From: JBGPIK01 sp041484845
GTDB taxonomy: Bacteria > Desulfobacterota > Binatia > UBA9968
Assembly (NCBI GenBank): GCA_041484845.1
Contig: JBGPIK010000012.1
Location: forward strand, 1 to 39,011
DNA: 39,011 nt
Direction: 5' to 3'
Shown: positions 38,858-39,011 of the stretch, piece by piece
Layout of the letters: each line of letters opens with the position of its first letter
How positions within the stretch are numbered: the first letter of the stretch is position 1
Notes under the pieces: generated by a model
Database searches by the model: none
Seen by the model: the letters and a program-made list of their open reading frames with translations, nothing else
What the model was told of the DNA's origin: nothing
Translations under genes and position numbers: made by a program

Positions 38858-39011
38858 CTTCATCTAGCACGTCGTCGCCGGACGGAGCCGAAAGGTACCT
38901 GGCCAGTTCGCTGCGCACAAAAGCGGCATGGCGATGCAAGTGGTAAAAAACTGAGCTGTCGAAGGCGAATGCCTCTAGCGCGCCGGGGTTACGCCATAGC
39001 AACGGGAGAAA
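38775..39011 (-). CDS. Possible partial gene entering from the right edge
   Basis: A minus-strand frame is open from the window edge to a stop at 38775. The segment ALEAFAFDSSVFYHLHRHAA followed by FVRSELARYLSAPSGDDVLD and EVSDPYGSPPF looks protein-like, with balanced hydrophobic and charged residues. The last 15 residues (RHDHPEKPQPLPQP) overlap the Tat-leader remnant on the other strand and may be read-through past an original end. No family is recognised and the N-terminus is outside the window. Confidence 0.3.
   Translation of the reverse strand, partial: FLPLLWRNPGALEAFAFDSSVFYHLHRHAAFVRSELARYLSAPSGDDVLDEVSDPYGSPPFARARHDHPEKPQPLPQP

Overview
This window most likely comes from an uncultured soil or sediment bacterium. 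The mix of orphan NitT/TauT-type solute-binding proteins, amidohydrolase-2 enzymes, a diiron oxygenase, DUF433/DUF5615 and Phd/VapC toxin-antitoxin pairs, with middling to high GC, is what I associate with Binatia-, Tectomicrobia- or deltaproteobacteria-like genomes. That placement is inference; there is no rRNA or other phylogenetic marker here, and I found no tRNA or CRISPR array.

Layout. 1-2460: two intact Phd/VapC-type toxin-antitoxin operons with related palindromic operators, separated by two broken antitoxin genes. 2760-7550 (minus strand): a GAF-PAS-AAA+-Fis sigma-54 activator, then palindromic putative enhancer sites, a well-spaced -24/-12 promoter, an AurF/CmlI-like diiron oxygenase and a berberine-bridge-type FAD oxidoreductase. 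This looks like a self-contained inducible oxidation module. 7785-12700: an island, lower in GC by eye, holding a three-gene TIGR04255 cassette of unknown function and a zinc-ribbon membrane protein bracketed by ~263-bp direct repeats. Remnants of one HTH antitoxin-like gene lie on both sides. 13000-14520: a truncated cupin leader, a BON lipoprotein and a DUF433/DUF5615 pair with a possible leaderless promoter.

14748-25040: solute-binding proteins without permeases, two amidohydrolases, a collagen-like lipoprotein, a DoxX/ECF-sigma pair, a small Cys-rich membrane protein and several MITE-like repeats. 25271-30770: a large secreted protein with two C-terminal putative-Ig repeats, a truncated nucleotidyltransferase, a secreted Lig E-type DNA ligase next to dispersed palindromes, an internally deleted nitroreductase and a conserved secreted protein. 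31028-32982: a PQQ-type sugar dehydrogenase translationally coupled to a diheme cytochrome c, probably a periplasmic electron-transfer pair. 33311-39011: a nitrilase split by one in-frame amber codon, a YceI protein, an aldo/keto reductase, a SPOR protein, another solute-binding protein, and at the edge a frameshifted Tat-type leader opposite a partial minus-strand frame.

Overall this is an accessory region rich in decayed genes and small non-coding repeats. The two most interesting items are the sigma-54/diiron oxygenase module and the TIGR04255 three-gene cassette.
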